Both the position numbers and the translations under genes were made by a program. The notes under the pieces were generated by a model. That model saw nothing but the letters and a program-made list of their open reading frames with translations, was not told where the DNA came from and ran no database searches. A stretch of 64,000 nucleotides of DNA from Ryuthela nishihirai (Eukaryota > Arthropoda > Arachnida > Araneae > Heptathelidae): NCBI GenBank assembly GCA_038380435.1, contig JAWZYU010000034.1:17773404-17837403 (forward strand), read 5' to 3'. Below are positions 32,470-44,850 of the stretch, in pieces (the first letter of the stretch is position 1; every line of letters starts with the position of its first letter).

Positions 32470-34065
32470 CAAATAATAATAATAATCTTTATTCATATTC
32501 ATGTTAGTTATACAAAAGTTTAAACAAATGACCCGCAAAGCATCTGCTTATCTGCAGGAGAGAAGAATAATAACGTTACATGAAAATACATAAGATATAG
32601 TTTAAAACAATGTCATCAAATTATATGAATTCCAGTGGAAGCTCCATTGTGGTGGTTCAAATTTTTATTTAAAATTTAGCGCCTAGAAGAAAATTTTTTG
32701 TCTTATTTTTGATTTCTTTAAAATTGTTTAATAAAATAATTTCCCTTGGCAGTTGATTGAACACGCAAGGTATTGTATATGCCCTTGTACATTTCCCATA
32801 ATTGTTTAATATTTTTGGAAGTTGGAAATAATTTTTGGATTGTAACCTTCTGTTTTTCCCATGAGAGATTTTAGATTTAAATTGATTATCAAAAATATTT
32901 TAAAGTAATGCTGTATTTGTAAAGGTTGTGAAAAGAGAATACGCCTAGATAATTTAGTCTTTCTTCGCTATGATAAAATGAATTTCTTAAGTTGTATGGG
33001 ATTATATTTTTAGCAATGGATGATTGAATAGTTTCTATTTTCTTTATATTTGTGAAGTTAGTTGAGCCGTATATTGTCAAACCATAGGTCAATATAGATT
33101 CACAGATAGCTTTGTAAACCAAAATACATGTATGTGTGCTTGCAACAAATTGCAGTTTATAAAGTTTAGATGCACATAGACACAATTTCCCTGCTAACTT
33201 TTGAATATGTGTATTCCATCGGAGGGTTGTGTCCATGTAGAGTCCAAGATATTTATGGCTCTCAACACGCTCAATAACATCACAGTCGCAGCAGTCAGGG
33301 TCATGATTTATCATGACGTGAGGACACAAGGGTTCGTGGTTTTTAATTGCATAAGATGAGAGATCATAGTATCTTGGTGAATGAAAGCTCATCCATTTGG
33401 TTTTTTCTGAATTTATGTAAATACGATTAATGTTAGACCAGTAAATAATTTTGTTAAAATCATCCTGTGTATCTCGGACTGCGTCTCCTATATTGTGATT
33501 CACGTTAACCAAGGCGGTGTCATCAGCATATATATAAAGAGAGCCCTTCAGTTTAAGATTAGCTAGATCATTAATATAAATAATGAATAAAAGCGGACCT
33601 AAAATTGAACCTTGTGGAACACCAGTGTACACTGTTCTCTTCTCACTAAAAACACCATTAATTTTGGTAACATGCACTCTATTTTTTAAATAATTTTCAA
33701 ACCATTTAAGGGTAATACCTCGGACACCATAAATATACAATTTTTGAAGCAAAATATCGTGATCCAACGTATCAAATGCCTTACGAAAGTCCAGAAAGAT
33801 AGCTGCTGCTTTTTTTCCGTTGTTTAAAGTTCCATTAATGACGTCAGAAAACTCCGTTAAAAGTGTAATTGTATTTTTACCTTTTTGGAAACCATATTGC
33901 TTTTCACTAATAATGTTATGTTTTTTCAATAAATTGGCTAGAACGTTAGCTACATATCTTTCAAGAATTTTGTGAAGGACGGGTAAGATGGCAATGGGCC
34001 TATAGTTAGTGCAATCGGATTTAGTTCCACTTTTGTAAATTGGTCTTAGAATATAAAGGAATGAT
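32470..34065 (-). mobile_element. Jockey/CR1-like LINE, 5'-truncated, RT open for 346 codons
   Basis: The minus-strand ORF 33929-32889 has QYGFQKGKNT, FLDFRKAFDTLDH, GVPQGSILGPLLF and YIYADDTALV (catalytic box at about 33515-33545), then the thumb with SHKYLGLYMD and WNTHIQ. A continuous upstream frame with NYRPIAILPVLHKI extends to about 34060. The 3' end is an AATAAAG-(ATT)n type tail at about 32470-32490. It belongs to the same family as the split LINE at 8.46-14.36 kb and is the best preserved copy. Confidence 0.88.
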
Positions 34066-34199
34066 ATTTGCAGTTTGTTCTAACCTGAGGAATATGTATA
34101 CATCGCAGATGCCTCCTTGTTCTGCTAAACTCCAAGATATGAATTAATGGCTCGACGGGATTTGAATAAAGTTGTTAATGATTTTATAACAGATATTTA

Positions 34200-35850
34200 G
34201 ATCATGAACTAATTTTCTCCATTCCAAAGAGTGAATATTGAGCGCTTTCAGTCGCTCCTTGTAGCTTGAATTGGGCAGTCCAGGTAGTTTCTTTACTAAA
34301 CCATCTGAGTGGACTTTCAAATAGAGTGATGTCAGTTAACATGTGGACACCAGACACATCACCAGAAGGAGATGCACATTCAAGAATAGGCAAGACAAAA
34401 GTAGTGAATGCCTTGAAAGAGTGGTTCTGTTGCACTTCATATAGCAATGCAAAATCATGAAGGCGACATGGTTGGCTTTTTTTGGTGATGTTTCGGCAGT
34501 GTAAAGAAAATGAGAGGTTGGGAGAAATGGTAACACCCAAATCTAATTGAGATGATACACCGATGATTGGGGAGCCATTAATAACAAATTTTGTTTCTGA
34601 TTGCTATGACCGAAGTGCATGATTGCTGTTTTGTCTGCAGAAATTGGTAACTGGTATGATAAACTCCGGCCGTCCCATGGCCGAGTGGTTAGCGCGCTTG
34701 GCTACTGACTTAAGGGACCTGGGTTCGAGCCCCGGGTAAGGCATGGATGTATGTGTCGTTTTTCTGCTGAGGTCCTGCCATCCTCTCAGACCTTCTACTT
34801 TGGCATATAAACTGACAGGCTCCTGTCAGACCTCTGTGGTAAGCAGCTGCTTGAAGGGGTATTTATTTATTTATTTATTTATGATAAACTCCAGTCTTCA
34901 ATGCTAGATGGAACGACAGATGTGTAAAGAAGCAGAATTGGCATGAAATTTAATGTCATCTGCAAATACGTAGAAGGCAACTGGTCTTAGAACAGAGGGT
35001 ATGCTTGAGTTGATACAGAGGGTATGCTTGAGGTGAACAATGGGAAAAGTATAGGACCAAGAATAGATCCTTGAACAACATCACTACTTACATCCTTGAT
35101 TGGAGAAAGGGCATCTTCAACTCTTATTTGTTGAGAACGGTTGGAAAATAACGCACATATTAATCTTACGATGATCTGGGGGATTCCCAGTCGAAGAAAT
35201 GTGTCAACGTCGATTGGACTGCCAACATCAATTGATGTAGCCCAATTGTTAACCCAGCGAAGTAATTGCACTGTAGAGGAGCGGCTTGCCATGAAACCAA
35301 ACTGGAATCCGTATGAAATGATATTATGCACCTGAAGAAAGTAAAGAAGCTTCAATAGTATGCAACATTACATTATTTTGGGAACGATGTTCGTCAATGA
35401 GATTGGACGGTAATTGGTAGGATCAATGGAATCACCTTTTCTCGTGCAAATTGGAATGACTCTGGCTTGAGTTGGAATCACCTTTTCTCGTGCAAATTGG
35501 ACTGACTGTGGCTTGAGTCCAGTCAGAAGGAACCCGGTCAGATTCCAGGCAGAGGTTGAACAGGATAGATAATTTTTCGCAAACAACGGAGTTTAGCTGC
35601 TTGTAAAAAGTTGGAGGAATCTTACATAGTCCAGGTGATGATTTGGTAGGAATTAATGAAATGGCAATGTTGACATTTTGGGGGTCGAACATGCCAGAGA
35701 ACAGAGGGTCGATGATTGGTCACAGGAAGTATATAATGTAGGTACATCAGTAACATGGTCTCTAACAAAAGTGGTCGCAAACAGGGAAGCCTTTTCATAA
35801 TTTGAAGTGACAGTTGAACCATCGTGGTGTTTCAAAGGAGAGGAAACTCG
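34200..35850 (-). mobile_element. Another Jockey/CR1-like LINE, decayed
   Basis: Minus-strand pieces in order: STVTSNYEKASLFATTF (about 35820), NVNIAISLIPTKSSPG (about 35670), a region ending NYRPISLTNIVPKIM (about 35375), the fingers/palm region with LLRWVNNWATSID (about 35240), VVQGSILGPILF (about 35075) and the thumb with MGVTISPNLSFSLHCRN (34540). A SINE-2 copy is inserted at 34668-34879. A segment near 35430-35515 is tandemly duplicated (CACCTTTTCTCGTGCAAATTGG occurs twice). Confidence 0.82.
34655..34892 (+). repeat. SINE-2 (tRNA head), full length, 13-bp target duplication
   Basis: The element is 34668-34879 with TATGATAAACTCC at 34655-34667 and 34880-34892. The head has GTCCCATGGCCGAGTGGTTAG (A-box region, Leu/Ser-like) and GGGTTCGAGCCCC (B-box). 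The body and (TATT)n tail are as in the other copies. It splits the LINE palm region. Confidence 0.95.
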
Positions 35851-36009
35851 TGCACCGTTTAGTTGACCTGTTGCATCTTTGTAAAACGCAATCGAATTTT
35901 TAGCGTTGCAAAGTTGAAGACGGTGCTTAGAAGATCATTCCTGTGAAGCATCTGAATAAGTCTCGCAATTTAAGCTTGGCCAACTTTCGTATGCAACGAT
36001 GCATCGTAT

Positions 36010-36198
36010 ATAAAGATGCTTCCGTTTTACAAAGATACAAGAGGCAAACTAAAAAGTCCACGAGTTATCCTTCCTTTGAAATGCCACAATGGTTCAACTG
36101 TCACTTCAAATTATGAAAAGGCTTCACTGTTTGCGACCACTTTTACTAGAGTCTATGTTACTGATGTAACTATATTATTTATTTCCTGTGACCAATAG
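36010..36198 (+). repeat. Inverted second copy of a LINE segment (compare 35653-35850)
   Basis: The plus strand carries the same CAACTGTCACTTCAAATTATG and AAAGGCTTC region that lies on the minus strand at about 35650-35830, ending in the same CCTGTGACC block. The two form an inverted pair about 160-200 bp apart. Either two insertions or a local inverted duplication. Confidence 0.8.
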
Positions 36199-36299
36199 GA
36201 ATGTATTGGAGGTCTTGTTACAGAAATGCGTAGAATTAGTTGCTGACATGAATACATAATAATCGTGGAAGAGCACAATCTTAGTATACACGACCAACA

Positions 36300-36435
36300 C
36301 TATGCGGTATGCGATGGTCTGACGTCGAAAGCCCAACAGTTCAGCAGTTGCAGTGATTGAGCAACCGTCCTTCCTCGCACCTACCATCTGGCTATGGTCA
36401 AACTCGCTTACGTCGCTGCCTTTGCCCATGATTAC
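36300..36435 (-). pseudogene. Tc1-like transposase N-terminal fragment
   Basis: The minus strand reads MGKGSDVSEFDHSQMVGARK then GCSITATAELLGFRRQTIAYR, the first helix-turn-helix of Tc1-family transposases. The upstream sequence to 36552 stays open but is not recognisable. No catalytic part is found next to it. Confidence 0.7.
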
Positions 36436-37136
36436 TTTTCCGTGACTGGTTTTCAATGCGTACAGACCTGTTCTATTTATAGTCATTCCCAGTTTCAGCA
36501 TCCCACGTGAATGGACGTGGTACTTTTGTTTTGCATATAATAATTTGTCCATTCGGTGTATTTACCAATATCATTCCTTTCAGACACATTATTAAAGCTG
36601 CAGTAGCTAGTAATAGCCGTCGTAACCAATGCACAGTCTACTGAAGTCGAACATTCTTCGTGTACTTCACGTTTTAGTTCACTATGATGTTCAGCCGCAA
36701 CTAATACATCATCTACAATTTTTTGCTCTTTTTTAGAAAGCTTTTTTTGAAAACGAAGGAAGAAAAAGTAATTCGAATCAATTTCACCAATCTGATTGAC
36801 CGCACTTCATTTTCTAGGACACAAAATCTACGACTGAATGTTGAAGATAGGTTCGTACTGCTATTAAATTTTATTATTATATTGCCACCCTTTACCGTTG
36901 GATTCTTAATTTCTATAGCTGTGCGTGCATCAAAAGCGATGGAAGAGGGGCAATCACCTCTCCCTTAAACAATGAAAGAAGGTGCAGGCCCTGATATCGA
37001 AGGGATTTTCGCTTATCATCATTAGCAAGCAGGGAAATGACGTCAGCGATCTCTCTTTTCAAACTGTAGGAAATGTTTTTTGGGGGGTCGTTACTGACCA
37101 GTGTGCACCTACCTTAAAAGTTACTAAAATCCCAAG

Positions 37137-37395
37137 GGGTTGGATGGGTTGTTTAACGTCTGAGCGGCACTTTTTTCACCCAATGGGCTAAATGGCCAGG
37201 TTACAAGGACCCCAAAGACTCATAGGAGGTTAGCAGAGTGACCCACTGGATTGCTGTTGGAAGACAGATGGTAGCCTTCGGTCACTGCCATCCAGCGTGT
37301 TCTTTAACGTTCACAGGTTATTTCCAAGCTCAGTGATGTCCCCTATTGACCATGGGCAGGGCAGAGAGTTTTGCGGGAAAAAAACTTAACACTGG
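37137..37395 (-). repeat. SINE-1 copy, minus strand, head missing
   Basis: From GGGTTGGATGGGTTGTTTAAC (tail) through CCAATGGGCTAAATGGCCAGG and TGTTCTTTAACGTTCACAGG to GCAGGGCGG-equivalent blocks. It is diverged and lacks the tRNA head; a poly-C run follows at 37416-37430. Confidence 0.8.
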
Positions 37396-37761
37396 CCAAC
37401 ACTAGAGACTGAGCCCCCCCCCCCCCCCCATCTCAGATTCCAAGGGCCAACCTGTCGCAAGTCACCTTTATCGGCTGTGGTGTGTTTGGTCATTTGAGGG
37501 GTGAACAGGTTGCATTCATTGTGCCTTGTATGTATAAATTCGCTGATGCCAATCTTCGAATCTTTTGTTTATCCACTCATGCTCGGAAATGCATATTTTG
37601 CCACCGAGAGCGAACTTGGAAATCCGCCGTCCCTTCAGATCTGCCATTCGCTCAGTCTGCTTTAGAGAAGCTATTTTTAGCTTATTGGAACATTTGCCGT
37701 TCAGTTCAGTAGTGCTAGTAGCCCTGGATCCTACGTCTTCTGCTGTGACTCAGATGTTTGC

Positions 37762-38199
37762 ACTAAATGAAAGCACGGATGTCAGCTCCATGTATATGTG
37801 TGGGGCGGGGGTGGCTCAGTCGGTAGCGCGCCAGGCTCGTAATCTGTAGTTCCCAGGTTCGAGTCCCAGCTCGGTCAGCATTGAGATTTATCTCCGCAAA
37901 ATTCCCCGCCCTGCCCACGGTCAGTAGGGGACACCGATGGGCTTGGAAAGGTCGCCGTCCGTCGGATGGGACGTTAAGCCGTGGCCCCGTGTGCGGGAGA
38001 GCCATACCCTGTGCACGTTAAAGAACACGCTGGATGGCCTTGACGGGAGGCTACCGTCTGTCTCCCAACAGCTGTTCCAGTGGGTCCCCTCCCCCAACCT
38101 TCTCTGAGCCTTCGGGGTCCATGTGACCTGGCCATTTAGCCCATGGTGTGCAAAAAAGCGCCGCTCAGAGGTAAAACAACCCAACCCAACTAAATGAAA
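37762..38199 (+). repeat. SINE-1, full length, possible 5' extension
   Basis: The tRNA-like head starts at about 37802 (GGGGCGGGGGTGGCTCAGTCG, resembling Met/Lys-type tRNA) with B-box GGTTCGAGTCCC; the body and tail run to CAACCCAACC near 38187. ACTAAATGAAA occurs at 37762-37772 and again directly after the tail at 38189-38199. If that is the target duplication, the 29-30 bp between 37773 and 37801 were co-inserted upstream of the tRNA head. Confidence 0.88.
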
Positions 38200-38595
38200 T
38201 GGAACAGGTGTGAACTCAGGCCTACGCAAAGAATAGAACATATGCATTTATTTTTTATAACATTCTGGGGAATTGAACGTCTGCAGCTATTAAAAATCAC
38301 TGATATTATTTTAGAGGAGTTAAATTTTTATACTTATTATATTTTACTTTATTGTTTGAGGTGGCTTCCAGTAAACGGAAAATTTTGAAGGAGGAAGAAA
38401 TTTTGAACATTTTATTTCCCATTGAGCATTTCATTTGCCATTCTCTGATTTGACAAATCAGACATTTTTCACCCAATGTGCTAAATGGACAGTTCTCTAA
38501 TTTGATTAATCTCTCTAATTTGAATGCATATCATGACTGATAGCACTTTCTGATTTCACAAATCAGAGAATGAAGATGAATTCAGATCGTCTGAA

Positions 38596-38637
38596 GAAGA
38601 GAGCGAGGTTTCGATCGCAATAGACCTCGCTCTCTTC
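38596..38637. repeat. Perfect 14-bp hairpin
   Basis: GAAGAGAGCGAGGT (38596-38609) and its reverse complement (38624-38637) are separated by a 14-nt loop containing TCGATCGC. No mobile-element ends are evident. Confidence 0.85.
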
Positions 38638-39825
38638 TGACTGGAGAGATGTGTAAGAGTGTGATGGAGAGATGTGTAAGAATATTCAGCTGCACTAAAC
38701 GGCGAGGTTAACATAATTCCACGTGGTTTTAAAGATATTTCATGGTCCAACCAAATCAGTAATGAATCATTGCCGTGCATTGCTCATTAAAATAGAGCTG
38801 ATCCAGTTCATAACATTCCGGTAGGATCGGAACCCTTTGGAGTTTGAAAATTACTGCTGAGTGACAAAATGCATCAGTTGATTATGAACAGTACACAGAG
38901 ATATATATGGATCATCTAAAACTGAATATGTAATCTACAGCTCATTACAAAAGAACGGCGGCTTATAAAACACTAAAAATATGCTGAATCTGCATCATTC
39001 TTCCAGCTGTTTGACCAAACACTTTTAGGTTCATATCTTAATTACCAATTCCTAATACTCCTTAAAAATTTATGTTTTTGTTTTTAATCAAGATATTTTC
39101 CTGATTCCTTAAAAACAGGTTTTTTTTTCAATTCATTAGAAATGCATGTTTCCTTTTAAAGTAGTAAATTTTTCCTGATGCTGTTTAAGAATATTTTTTT
39201 GTTTAGTGTCTTCTTCATGAAGTTTGGATTGTATGGCCCTAATCCAAAGGGAACAAAATAAATAGAAATCCAGATTGGAACCCTATCGATAATATTAATG
39301 CCCGTTAAGTATTGTGATGGTCCATCCATTTACTTTTACTTTATTTACGTTATATTTGTCATTTTAGGGATTATCTTCAGTTGAATTTATCCGACTCTTG
39401 ATTGACAGTCGCTAATGCGCGCTTAAGAACACGCCCCCTCTTGCGTCACAGCTTGCGCGATCGTAAGTTTATTCACGTGTTTTTTCCAGCGTGCAACAAA
39501 CAAGTGTCAGTCGCATGCAGCCTGTATACCAAGTAACGTTAGGTCAAAGAGTCAGTAGAGAAAATGTTAGTGAGAGATGTGTGCAGAGGACGATGTTAGC
39601 TGAGAAGTTTGTCATTTTACGATACCAGTCCTCCTGTATCATAGCTATTGGTTTTAATTTTATTTTATGAATTTAATTGTAGTATAGAGTAAACCATATA
39701 ATTTTTATATCATATTTTGATTCAAATTCATAGAAGAAATTATATAATTATGAAACACAGTATGGTATTGATATAGTTTTATTTTCTTTAATTGTTATGA
39801 GATAATCATACACTTATCTTTATAG

Positions 39826-41077
39826 GTTGAAAATGAATTTGGAGTCAGAACGTCAGCCCAAAAATGGATACTTGGTAGGAACATTGCCAATGACAACGAT
39901 GTTACATTATCCCATCATGATGTTATGCCAGGATCACATGTATTTTTATACCTGATGGACCCAGTAATGGAGAAAAATGACCAACTGAAAACATTGCGAA
40001 ATAGAAACACATTTAGGGTTAACGAAGAGGAAAATTTATATCGGAAGAAGCAATATGAGCCAAAACCAAATGGTACAAAATATCCCAGAAATCATAACAA
40101 TAATAAAGATTTTGAAAAATGTTATGTTGATAATCAATTGTGTAGTTTAGAATACGATAGAAAATCTTTTAGCAGGCTTGATTCTTGTGAAGTCAATCAG
40201 CCTAGAGAACTTAAATTCGGTAAATCTAAGACCCAGTTAGAAAGAATTCATTATATGTCAAGCACAGGAGAAAGCGAACCTACTAAACAATTGAATGTTA
40301 CTGATACAACAAAAGACAGACAAAGTCTAAAAACAAACTATAGTATCAAAAAACAAGCAAATTTTCAGAAAATCTTGTCTCCATTATTGCAGAAAAAAGG
40401 AATATTGGAAACTAAAGTCTATAAACACATGACAGAAACAAAAGATAATCTGAAACAGATATTTTTACACAAAGAAGCTTCGGAAATCAAACAGGAAGAA
40501 AAGTTTGAAAGAAATAGCAAGTTGCTTTCATTAAATATGGATTACAGAAAAAGTGTACTTTCAGAAAATCTAAGAAGTCCAAGTATGTGTCCATCTAGTT
40601 CTAACGCAAAGGATTGCATTCTGAATAATATAGATAATGGAACAAAAACGTTAAGCTTTCCTTCTGTATACCAAAGGCATCAAACAACAGAATCAGGTAA
40701 CACGATAGAGAACAATAACTGCTTTTCAACTAATATGCTTAGTGATCTTTCAAGAGATTACGCAAGCCTTTATAGTACTAAAACTCCTATATATTCAAAA
40801 ACTATACCACCACACTGTGGGTTTTTGGAAGAAACTGAAGAAATCACAGAACAGGAAAATGGTATACAACAGGAAGTAAAAAGCATTCCGAATCTTAACT
40901 CTAAAGCATTTCAATCCAATTCCTTTGTTGATAAATCACTTGAATGCCCATCAGCTAGTAGTGATGGACAAAACACAAACATTGAAAATATTTCTAGTAA
41001 TAAGAGAGAATATGATCAGAAGATCCCTGATGACCCGCAAGGATTATCAACAATTCACACCAAATATGGCTTAAAAG
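39826..41077 (+). CDS. Host gene exon: second part of UBL domain and polar linker
   Basis: A 1252-bp exon between CTTTATAG and GTAACTG. It opens in phase 0 with VENEFGV, then QKWILGRNIAND and HVFLYLMDP, the C-terminal half of the HOIL-1L/SHARPIN ubiquitin-like fold (family pattern QQWVIG...LARD...YLYLL). The next 360 residues are Asn/Ser/Lys/Glu-rich, predicted disordered, without zinc fingers. The UBL in this family binds the UBA of HOIP to assemble LUBAC. The exon end leaves one base that joins the 46483 exon in frame. If the donor is not used the frame stays open to a stop at 41202. Confidence 0.72.
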
Positions 41078-41559
41078 GTAACTGTAGATTCTCTGAAATT
41101 AATGTTCTTCCTCTATTTTACAGTAAAAAATTCTATTTCAGTTGTATATGTTTAATTTTTCAAGTTTACGAACCTACTAGGAGATTTATCTGGAGTTGCT
41201 GAGGTCTTTAAATCAATAAAGGTGTTTTGGATATTAAATGATAAATCTATTATTCAAATAACATATTTATAATCGCAAATTCTGCAAAATAGTTTTTTTA
41301 TTTCTGATTTCTAAAAAAAGAGAAATAGTTTGTTTGTTTCTGTATAATTTTTCGAAAAATAGTTTGAAATGGGAATTTAATGAATGTATTTTTTGGTCAA
41401 TAAGGATGTAGTGTATTTCTTTGTTTTATTTATCCTTGCTCATTTGTTCTCTACGTTAATCTACTACAGAAAGAAAGGCTTTTAATCGTTTTCTGTACGA
41501 GTCTAGTTTTCAAACTTTAAGCATTGATTTATCTGTGCGAAAAAAGAAATCTCCAACGT

Positions 41560-42112
41560 TTATCATTTTTATCTCGATTTATAAGGTTTCTTCAGAAGCA
41601 ATCCTTTTCAAGATTTACCAATTTTTTTTGCCCCATCTTGGTTCAGTCTTTGTCAGCAATTGCTCACTTATGTCAAATGTCTCAGTGTATGAGAACATGA
41701 TTGAAGATAAAACAACTTGTTCAAAATGAATCTTAATTTTTTACACACTGTATCTATGTGTTTCATCTATTTTAAATTTTGTTCAACATAAATGCCTAGA
41801 TATTTAAAACATTCGACCTGTTCAATTGTTTTACATATACATCCATTTACCAAAGTACAATCAGAATTATGATATTTTATGGCAGTCTTTTACTTATATC
41901 ATTAAGCCAAAATAGATAAAATTAGTTTATCTACATTTATTTCCAATTTATTTCTTCTAAAACCAGTCTCTTATGCTTTTGAAATCATTGTTAATCTTAA
42001 ATAATATCTCTTTATTGGTTTCAGTCGAGTACATTATTGCTGTGATTTTGGCAAACAAATTTAAATTGCAAAAATCATTAATATTTATTAAACACAATAC
42101 TGGCCCAAGACT
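41560..42112 (-). repeat. LINE reverse-transcriptase fragment
   Basis: Minus-strand readings include an LCLIN-IND-like palm, an interval with EILFKINNDF and LEINVDK, then VECFKYLGIYVEQNLK. These follow the Jockey/CR1 order (palm, connection, SHKYLG motif). The YADD box has decayed. Confidence 0.6.
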
Positions 42113-42739
42113 GGGAGGGGAAAAATTCGGGGGGTTATTGCAAGTCTTAACATGATGATTGCATCATAGTCTATGATGTCACCTTTCGTGGGTTTGTGAA
42201 CCCCTTTATAGAGAGCTTTCGTATATCGTGGGTTTGGGTAAAGTTTGCATTCTTGCATCACATGTTGTCGCCCAAAGTTTTGTTGGACTCGGTAAATTAT
42301 TGATAATTATGACATCACATCTGGTAGGGGAGGTGAAACCTCTGGGGTTTTCAAGTCTGTACAAGATCATAGTCTATGACGTAATGTGACCCTGATTGCG
42401 CCATTTTTCAAGGACTTACTTTCATTTTTGGAAAGGGGAGGGAAAAGGGGGAAAGGGAAATGAGTAGGAAAAAGAGGGTGATGGCATTATTTGTGAAACT
42501 TTCTATGACGTCACATCTGCGAATTTCGCCGTTTTCGCTTGACTTTTTGATGACGTCACTTCCAGTGGATATGGTGAATCCTCAAAGTCCGGGGACTTTT
42601 CATGCCCTCGGGCGGTACATTGAGGGGCTCCATTACTGTGCTATGGAGCCTATTAAAGACAGGGAATGATTTTACATTTTCACAAGGATGCAGCTTGGGG
42701 ACGACACAAAAAACTTGCCAATTTATCACAAGTATATAG

Positions 42740-43318
42740 GGATCATATGGCACTGTTACAGATGGATCCGCAAATTCAGAAAAGGATGGCAGAGCTTCAA
42801 AGGCGTCCTTCGTGCAAGAAGATCTAAGGTGGCCGTGAATGCAAACTGACAGAGTAGCAGAAAAGTGCTAGAGTCGACTCTTGTATGGTCTGTGTAGACC
42901 TGAAAAAATAACTCTAAATGTCCAATACCACACCAACATTGTTTTGCCCAAAATTGTTGAGGAGATAAAAAGAGGAGCCTTTAACAACAGGTGTACGAAG
43001 AGTTCTCCTTCATCATGACAATGCTAGTGCTCACAAAACCCTGCAAATTATGGCCTATCTGGAGAAGGAGGAAATCAAACTGCCCATCCTGCATATTCAA
43101 CCGATCTTGCACCTTGCGATTTTTGGTTGTATCCAAAAATTAAAAAGGAATTTGCTGGGAAGTATTTTTCAAAAGTGCATGACCTTGTAAAATGCATTCA
43201 TTCAGAGTTGCGAAGTATTCCCCAACAGCAGTACCATCAAGCTTTTCATTGGCGTATGCGTCTGCAACTTTGCATAGATGCTGGAGGGGAATACTCTGAA
43301 GGACAATAAAAGTTTTGT
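42740..43318 (+). pseudogene. mariner-type transposase remnant
   Basis: Pieces: WIRKFRKGWQSF (helix-turn-helix region, about 42765), VLLHHDNASAHKTLQIM (second Asp region, about 42997-43045), a decayed HP-YSTDLAPCDFWLYPKIKKEF region (about 43090-43150) giving the DD34D-type third Asp, and CIDAGGEYSEGQ at the end (about 43273-43309). Several frame breaks. No terminal repeats were identified. Confidence 0.8.
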
Positions 43319-43769
43319 TGAGGTAAGTACAATGGTTTTTTTCCTGCAGATGTATCTCAAGAACGTTTTGAACGCTCCTTGTAAAGCCATTATTGGTATT
43401 AAAATACAGTACAATTTCGCCTTTAAATGCAGAATCTATAATTTCACATGTGAAATCTTTTCAAGATAATTGCTAATGCCATAATTGAAGAGTTTTACCT
43501 CTGAGTCAGGGATGTACCAGGAGGGGACCAGGTGGCTCTCATGGAGCAAACAGCACCCACGCTCCGAATATCCGGTTGTCTTATACGAAATCTCAAATTT
43601 GTCTCAAAATCTCAAAACAGTTGTCATTGTATAATTTTATTTTAGTCCCCTAGTATATGTCCCATACTAATTAAAAATAACCATAAATTTTATTCCATGT
43701 TGAATATCGTTATAACCTTTCCTGTCCAGTGTAAGGACCCCTAAAAAACTAAATCCTGGCTACATGTCT

Positions 43770-43855
43770 ACTCCAAGCAGCACTTTTGCACACACGATGT
43801 GCTAAGGATCCAGGTCACAAGGATCTTTATGGGCTCTGAGTTAAGAAGAGGAAGA
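43770..43855 (-). repeat. SINE-1 short fragment
   Basis: GCAGCACTTTTGCACACACGATGTGCTAAGGATCCAGGTCACAAGGATC-like sequence matches the 3' part of SINE-1 on the minus strand; a similar, even shorter piece (TTTTTCACCCAATGTGCTAAATGGACAG) is at 38465-38492. Confidence 0.6.
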
Positions 43856-44444
43856 GGTTTTAGTTTAAATTCAATATTCTAAATATAATGTATTGAACTG
43901 TTACGCAAAAGCCTCATTATGCCATTAAAATTTATAAATTTGTATTATCAGTAAATAGTGACAGAGCCAAAAGTATTGTGGCTTGAATTCAAAAATCAGA
44001 GTTAATGATAGAATTATAGGTATTTAATGTTTTACCATTTTCACCCACTCTTTTTCATAGTTCGTTTTGGATAACACACTTGTGATTTTTTATGCTTAAA
44101 CACACAGATTATACCCATTTCTTACCCCGCAGACAGCTTGATATTCTGTAGGGGGCACACACCCCTCCCATCCCTCGAGAAATTGCTAGTGTGGGAAATG
44201 GAGGCCAATAACGATTAAACAATGCATGTTGCCAGAATTTTTCAAGTTTTTTTGTATTTTAAACCTTTAAAACGAAAGGGAAAAAAATGCTGCAATGGAA
44301 ATCCAGTCTCTTGCTCCCCCCCCCCCCACTTATATTCCTAGATCCGGGCCTGTTCAAGATTAATATAGTAGGCATTCTTGTTCCTTATGTTCGCCAGATG
44401 AGAGTGAATAAAAATTGATTTACCACTATAATAGGATGCGGGGT

Positions 44445-44850
44445 CCTTGTGCCCTGGGGCGGGGGTGGCTCAGTCGGTAGCGCGCCAGGCTCGTAATCTG
44501 TAGTTCCCAGGTTCGAGTCCCAGCTGGGTCAGCGTTCAGATTTATCTCCGCAAAATTCCCCGCCCTGCCCACGGTCAGTAGGGGACACCGATGGGCTTGG
44601 AAAGACCGCCGACCGTCGGATGGGACGTTAAGCCGTGGCCCCGTGTGCGGGAGAGCCATACCCAGTGCACGTTAAAGAACACGCTGGATGGCCTTGACGG
44701 GAGGCTACCATCTGTCTCCCAACAGCTGTTCCAGTGGGTCCCCTCCCCCAACCTTCTCTGAGCTTTCGGGGTCCATGTGACCTGGCCATTTAGCCCATGG
44801 TGTGCAAAAAAGTGCAGCTCAGAGGTAAAACAACCCAACCCTTGTGCCCT
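44445..44850 (+). repeat. SINE-1, full length, 11-bp target duplication (reference copy)
   Basis: The element is 44456-44839 with CCTTGTGCCCT at 44445-44455 and 44840-44850. Head GGGGCGGGGGTGGCTCAGTCG with GTAGCGCGCCAGGCTCGTAATCTG and B-box GGTTCGAGTCCC; tail GAGGTAAAACAACCCAACC. This copy defines both ends of the family (384 bp). Confidence 0.95.

Larger units (their letters stand above)
16180..39825 (+). other. Host gene intron (23.6 kb), transposon-filled
   Basis: Inferred from the phase match between the exons at 16086-16179 and 39826-41077. It begins GTAATATGAAG and ends TTTATAG. It contains an I-like LINE, Gypsy fragments, two SINE families, at least three Tc1-like elements, RTE and Jockey/CR1-like LINEs and tandem repeats. 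Stretches such as 16180-16929, 17100-18180, 27480-27900, 36560-37130 and 38640-39825 show nothing I can name. Confidence 0.6.

Noticed and set aside
37921..38247. Conserved minus-strand ORFs such as CFTSERHFFAHHGLNGQVTWTPK in several places (4646-4879, 15757-15945, 44575-44865)
   Set aside because: They are antisense readings of the SINE-1 body. Conservation reflects repeat copies, not a protein.
39925..41202. A stand-alone 425-residue gene starting at Met 39925
   Set aside because: The frame is open upstream to a good acceptor at 39825, and the upstream residues complete a UBL domain with the exon at 16086; the ORF end at 41202 lies beyond a usable donor at 41078.
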